Source: Leptobrachium leishanense | Lineage: Eukaryota > Chordata > Amphibia > Anura > Megophryidae | DNA length: 64,000 nucleotides | Direction of reading: 5' to 3' | NCBI GenBank assembly: GCA_009667805.1 | Contig: CM019065.1 | Location: forward strand, 156,217,333-156,281,332 | Part shown: piece after piece, positions 61,047-64,000 of the stretch | How positions within the stretch are numbered: position 1 is the stretch's first letter | How the letters are laid out: each line of letters opens with the position of its first letter | Program-made: the position numbers and the translations under genes | Notes under the pieces: generated by a model | Databases searched by the model: none | The model's input: the letters and a program-made list of their open reading frames with translations, nothing else | Told to the model about the DNA's origin: nothing

Positions 61047-61337
61047 GCACACACTATATGCAGAGCATAATATCCGACAGACACACACTATATGCAGAGC
61101 ATAATATCCGACAGACACAGGCACACACTATATGCAGAGCATAGTATCCGACAGACAGAGGGACACACTATATGCAGAGCATAATATCCGACAGACACAG
61201 ACTATATGCAGGGCATAATATCCGACAGACACACACTATATGCAGAGCATAGTATCCGACAGAGGGACACACTATATGCAGAGCATAATATCCGACAGAC
61301 ACAGGCACACACTATATGCAGAGCATATGACAGACAC
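61047..61337. repeat. Minisatellite, unit about 33-45 bp
   Basis: Eight copies of the core ACACTATATGCAGAGCATAA followed by TATCCGACAGACA are separated by variable CA- or GGGA-type spacers. Copies are nearly identical, so the array is recent. Confidence 0.92.
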
Positions 61338-61903
61338 AGGGACACATGTGAAGAGGAGGAGGGAGAGAGTTACTATACACAATATACTCTGGATTTAACG
61401 TGTTGATCCTAATGAAGCCTCAGCTTCCCATTACACATCCCGGTATGTGGCAACATGGACAGGAGGAAACGAGGAGCAAGTCTGTCTGTCTGTATGTCTC
61501 CTAATAAATATACACAGAAGCTGGCATTATTTAATACTATATTCGCCTGTTACATTAAAAGTATTTTTCTTTCCGGAAAAACTTCCCCAACTTCACAAAA
61601 TGAAGAATGTCAATATATATATCCATCTCTGCCTCATATAGATTGATGGTTATGGACATTATATACATCGATATATATATATAGAGAGAGAGAGATGGAT
61701 TATGTGTAATTATTTTGGGATTATGTGTTAATAACAGTTAAAAGTTAGCGAAACGTAAACTCTTTATAATCAGAATATCTGTGATTAATGTCATAGGTTT
61801 TATGTATGTGGAGGTTGCTGCCGGTGTGCTGCTAACATCCCGCATCCAATCCCTACACATCCCGCACTGCCCAGGAAGGGACAGCTCCACCAGCTAGAGA
61901 GCA

Positions 61904-62145
61904 GCCCGCACACCGCCCCGCACATAGTGCACTCCGCACACACCGCCCGCACATAGTGCACCCCGCACACACCGCCCGCACATAGTGCACTCCGCACACA
62001 CCGCCCCGCACATAGTGCACTCCGCACACACCGCCCGCACATAGTGCACCCCGCACACACCGCCCGCACATAGTGCACCCCGCACACACCGCCCCGCACA
62101 TAGTGCACTCCGCACACACCGCCCCGCACATAGTGCACCCCGCAT
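61904..62145. repeat. GC-rich 30/31-bp minisatellite
   Basis: About eight units of CGCACATAGTGCACCCCGCA plus CACACCGCCC occur, alternating CTCC/CCCC and CGCCC/CGCCCC variants. CpG is frequent. The overlapping minus-strand frames (61800-62155) that read GCTMCGRCV repeats are artefacts. Confidence 0.93.
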
Positions 62146-62322
62146 CCACTAACACATCGCTTTATACTTCTTTACTGATGCTCTCTGCTGCCATACATTT
62201 GTGACACATATAAGGACCAGCTTGGGCCGCTGCACCTGGTGTGACGCACTGTGTGCTCAGCGCTGGATCTGGAATGATTTGGATGTCAAACTGGTCACCA
62301 AATTAATGATCATAAGGAGACT

Positions 62323-63285
62323 AATCCAGAAACCTCTCCCCGGGTCACTCACTGATCCAGAAACCTCTCCCCGGGTCACTCACTGATCCAGAAACTCTCC
62401 CCGGGTCACTCACTGATCCAGAAACTCTCCCCGGGTCACTCACTGATCCAGAAACTCTCCCCGGGTCACTCACTGATCGGAAACTCTCCCCGGGTCACTC
62501 ACTGATCCAGAAACTCTCCCCGGGTCACTCACTGATCCAGAAACTCTCCCCGGGTCACTCACTGATCCAGAAACTCTCCCCGGGTCACTCACTGATCCAG
62601 AAACTGTCCTGACCACTCACTGATCCAGAAACTCTCCCCGGGTCTCGGACTGATACAGAACCTGTCCCCGGGTCACTCAGTGTTCTAGAAACTCTTCCCA
62701 GTTCTCTGAGGCAGAACCTGTCCCCAGTCACTCACTGATCCAGAAACTCTCCCCGGTCACTCACTGATCCAGAAACTCTCCCCGGTCACTCACTGATCTA
62801 GACACTGTCCCCGGGTCACTCACTGATCTAGACACTGTCCCCGGGTCACTCACTGATCCAGAAACTCTCCCCAATCCTCTCACTGATCCAGAAACTCTGC
62901 TCAGGTCTCTGACAGATCCAGAACCTGTCCCCAGCTTACTCCCTGATCCTGGACTCTCCCCGGGTCACTCACTGATCCAGAAACTCTCCCCAGGTCTTGA
63001 CCCAGACCTTGTACTCGGGTCTCTCACCGATCCAGACACTGTCCCCGGGCCTCTCACTGATCCAGACACTGTCCCCGGGTCTCTCACTGATCCAGACACT
63101 GTCCCCGGGTCTCTCACTGATCCAGACACTGTCCCCGGGTCTCTCACTGATCCAGACACTGTCCCCGGGTCTCTCACTGATCCAGACCTTGTCCCCGGGT
63201 CTCTCACCGATCCAGAACCTGTCCCGGGTCTCTCACCGATCCAGAAACTGTCCCCGGGTCTCTCACTGGTCCAGAAACTGTCCCT
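62323..63285. repeat. 30-bp CCCCGGGT minisatellite, about 32 units
   Basis: The unit is CTCTCCCCGGGTCACTCACT plus GATCCAGAAA, with frequent small deletions in the first half. From about 63047 to 63195, five nearly identical units of a derived type (GACACTGTCCCCGGGTCTCT) show recent local amplification. Open frames on both strands are repeat-driven. Confidence 0.93.
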
Positions 63286-64000
63286 GATCTAGAAAGTAAC
63301 TCTCTCCGGGTCAGAACTTTCCACTGGGACTCAATGGAATTTTCTAAAACAAATCTTATTATTATAATTCTAGATGAGTAAAATTAATTATAACCTTTAT
63401 TATCTGGAGCTATTCACATGTATCTCTGTCTATTCATATCTATATATCTGGATCTATCTCATCCCTTCCAGGGAGTAATATTTATTCAGTGTATGTGCCA
63501 GTGGTGCAGAGTAACAGGGTGCTGGGTGGCACAGTTTATACCCATGCACCCTGGCACACGAGCAGTTGGCACAATTAGAGGATGCTTTATTTGACATGAT
63601 GGATCTGTGTGAAGTCAGTGAGAGGAGACTTCATGTGACTTCAGTGACACTAACAGTAACACACACTTTCAGTGTTTGAGTAAAGTCTCAATCTCAGTAG
63701 AGTCTGCTGTCCATGTCCTGAGTCAATGAGTGCCCCCACCCCCCAGTCTCAGCCACACTCCGGTGTATGGGCTCACATACGTGCAGTGCACCGGGCAGTG
63801 GTACACATACAGAGGATGGGCACACATGCTGGGCACACAGCGCTGTCTCCAGGTTAAGTGCATGTAATCGTTATGCCCTGCTGGGGGCTGCACCTCCTGT
63901 GGTGCTCGGGCAGTGATTGCTAGCAGGAGCCTGATGGGAGTTGCGGTGAGCGGAGACTTTCTGATGTGTGGATTAGAGTGATGTATCCCCCTCTCAATGG
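63286..64000. other. Intron 1 end of window, nothing recognised
   Basis: This is a unique sequence with no exon, splice pair or repeat that I can support. It becomes richer in GC after about 63680, as may happen on approach to a promoter region. The EBF2 start exon was sought here on the minus strand and not found. Confidence 0.5.

Noticed and set aside
61800..61870. Weak resemblance of the minus strand (VGIGCGMLAA) to the end of EBF exon 1.
   Set aside because: The match is about half of eleven residues in a highly conserved region, no GT donor follows, and the frame continues into a minisatellite.
62965..63287. Open frames with regular peptide repeats on both strands.
   Set aside because: The 30-bp period is a multiple of three, so open repeats are automatic. 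There is no other support.

Overview
The window looks like vertebrate nuclear DNA, most probably from an anuran amphibian. It is AT-rich and intronic, with GT-AG splicing, abundant TA-rich microsatellites, tRNA-derived SINE copies, L2/CR1-type LINE tails and many families of short palindromic DNA transposons (MITEs). The amphibian assignment is inference from the style of the repeats; no species is claimed.

The only convincing gene is on the minus strand. Five consecutive coding exons at 53302-53146, 48983-48920, 48392-48337, 48116-48043 and 44478-44410 encode part of the DNA-binding domain of an Early B-cell Factor (COE/EBF) transcription factor. Exon sizes are 157, 64, 56, 74 and 69 nt, all junctions are canonical and in phase, and 139 residues join without a stop. 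Paralogue-diagnostic residues point to EBF2. The start-codon exon is not seen and should lie beyond 64000; the exon that continues the DNA-binding domain should lie before position 1. The window is therefore the last part of a very large intron 6 (1-44409), exons 6 to 2 with their introns, and more than 10.6 kb of intron 1 (53303-64000).

Intron 6 is a patchwork of mobile elements separated by unique AT-rich DNA. It holds a hAT-like MITE family with 8-bp target duplications; two MITE families that share the CAGGGTTATTCA end and 3-bp duplications, the longer one carrying a hairpin at one end only; a Harbinger-like family with TTA duplications; a TTAA-flanked element; several long GGGCTCTAT-ended elements; SINEs; LINE tails; and an 878-bp solo LTR with a perfect 5-bp duplication. 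Several are nested, so relative ages can be read. Between them are unique stretches rich in homeodomain-type TAAT cores, E-boxes and octamers that look like developmental noncoding elements (best: 1437-1660, 31560-32080, 37190-37480, 41390-41560; also 47150-47440 in intron 5).

Intron 5 contains a 32-bp minisatellite with a 254-bp higher-order duplication. Intron 2 contains a faint 30-bp repeat. Intron 1 is rich in tandem repeats: GATA, a degenerate 62-72 bp array, a roughly 40-bp array and two adjacent 30-bp GC-rich minisatellites. Most other open reading frames, including the long ones in minisatellites and in the GATA tract, are judged not to be genes.
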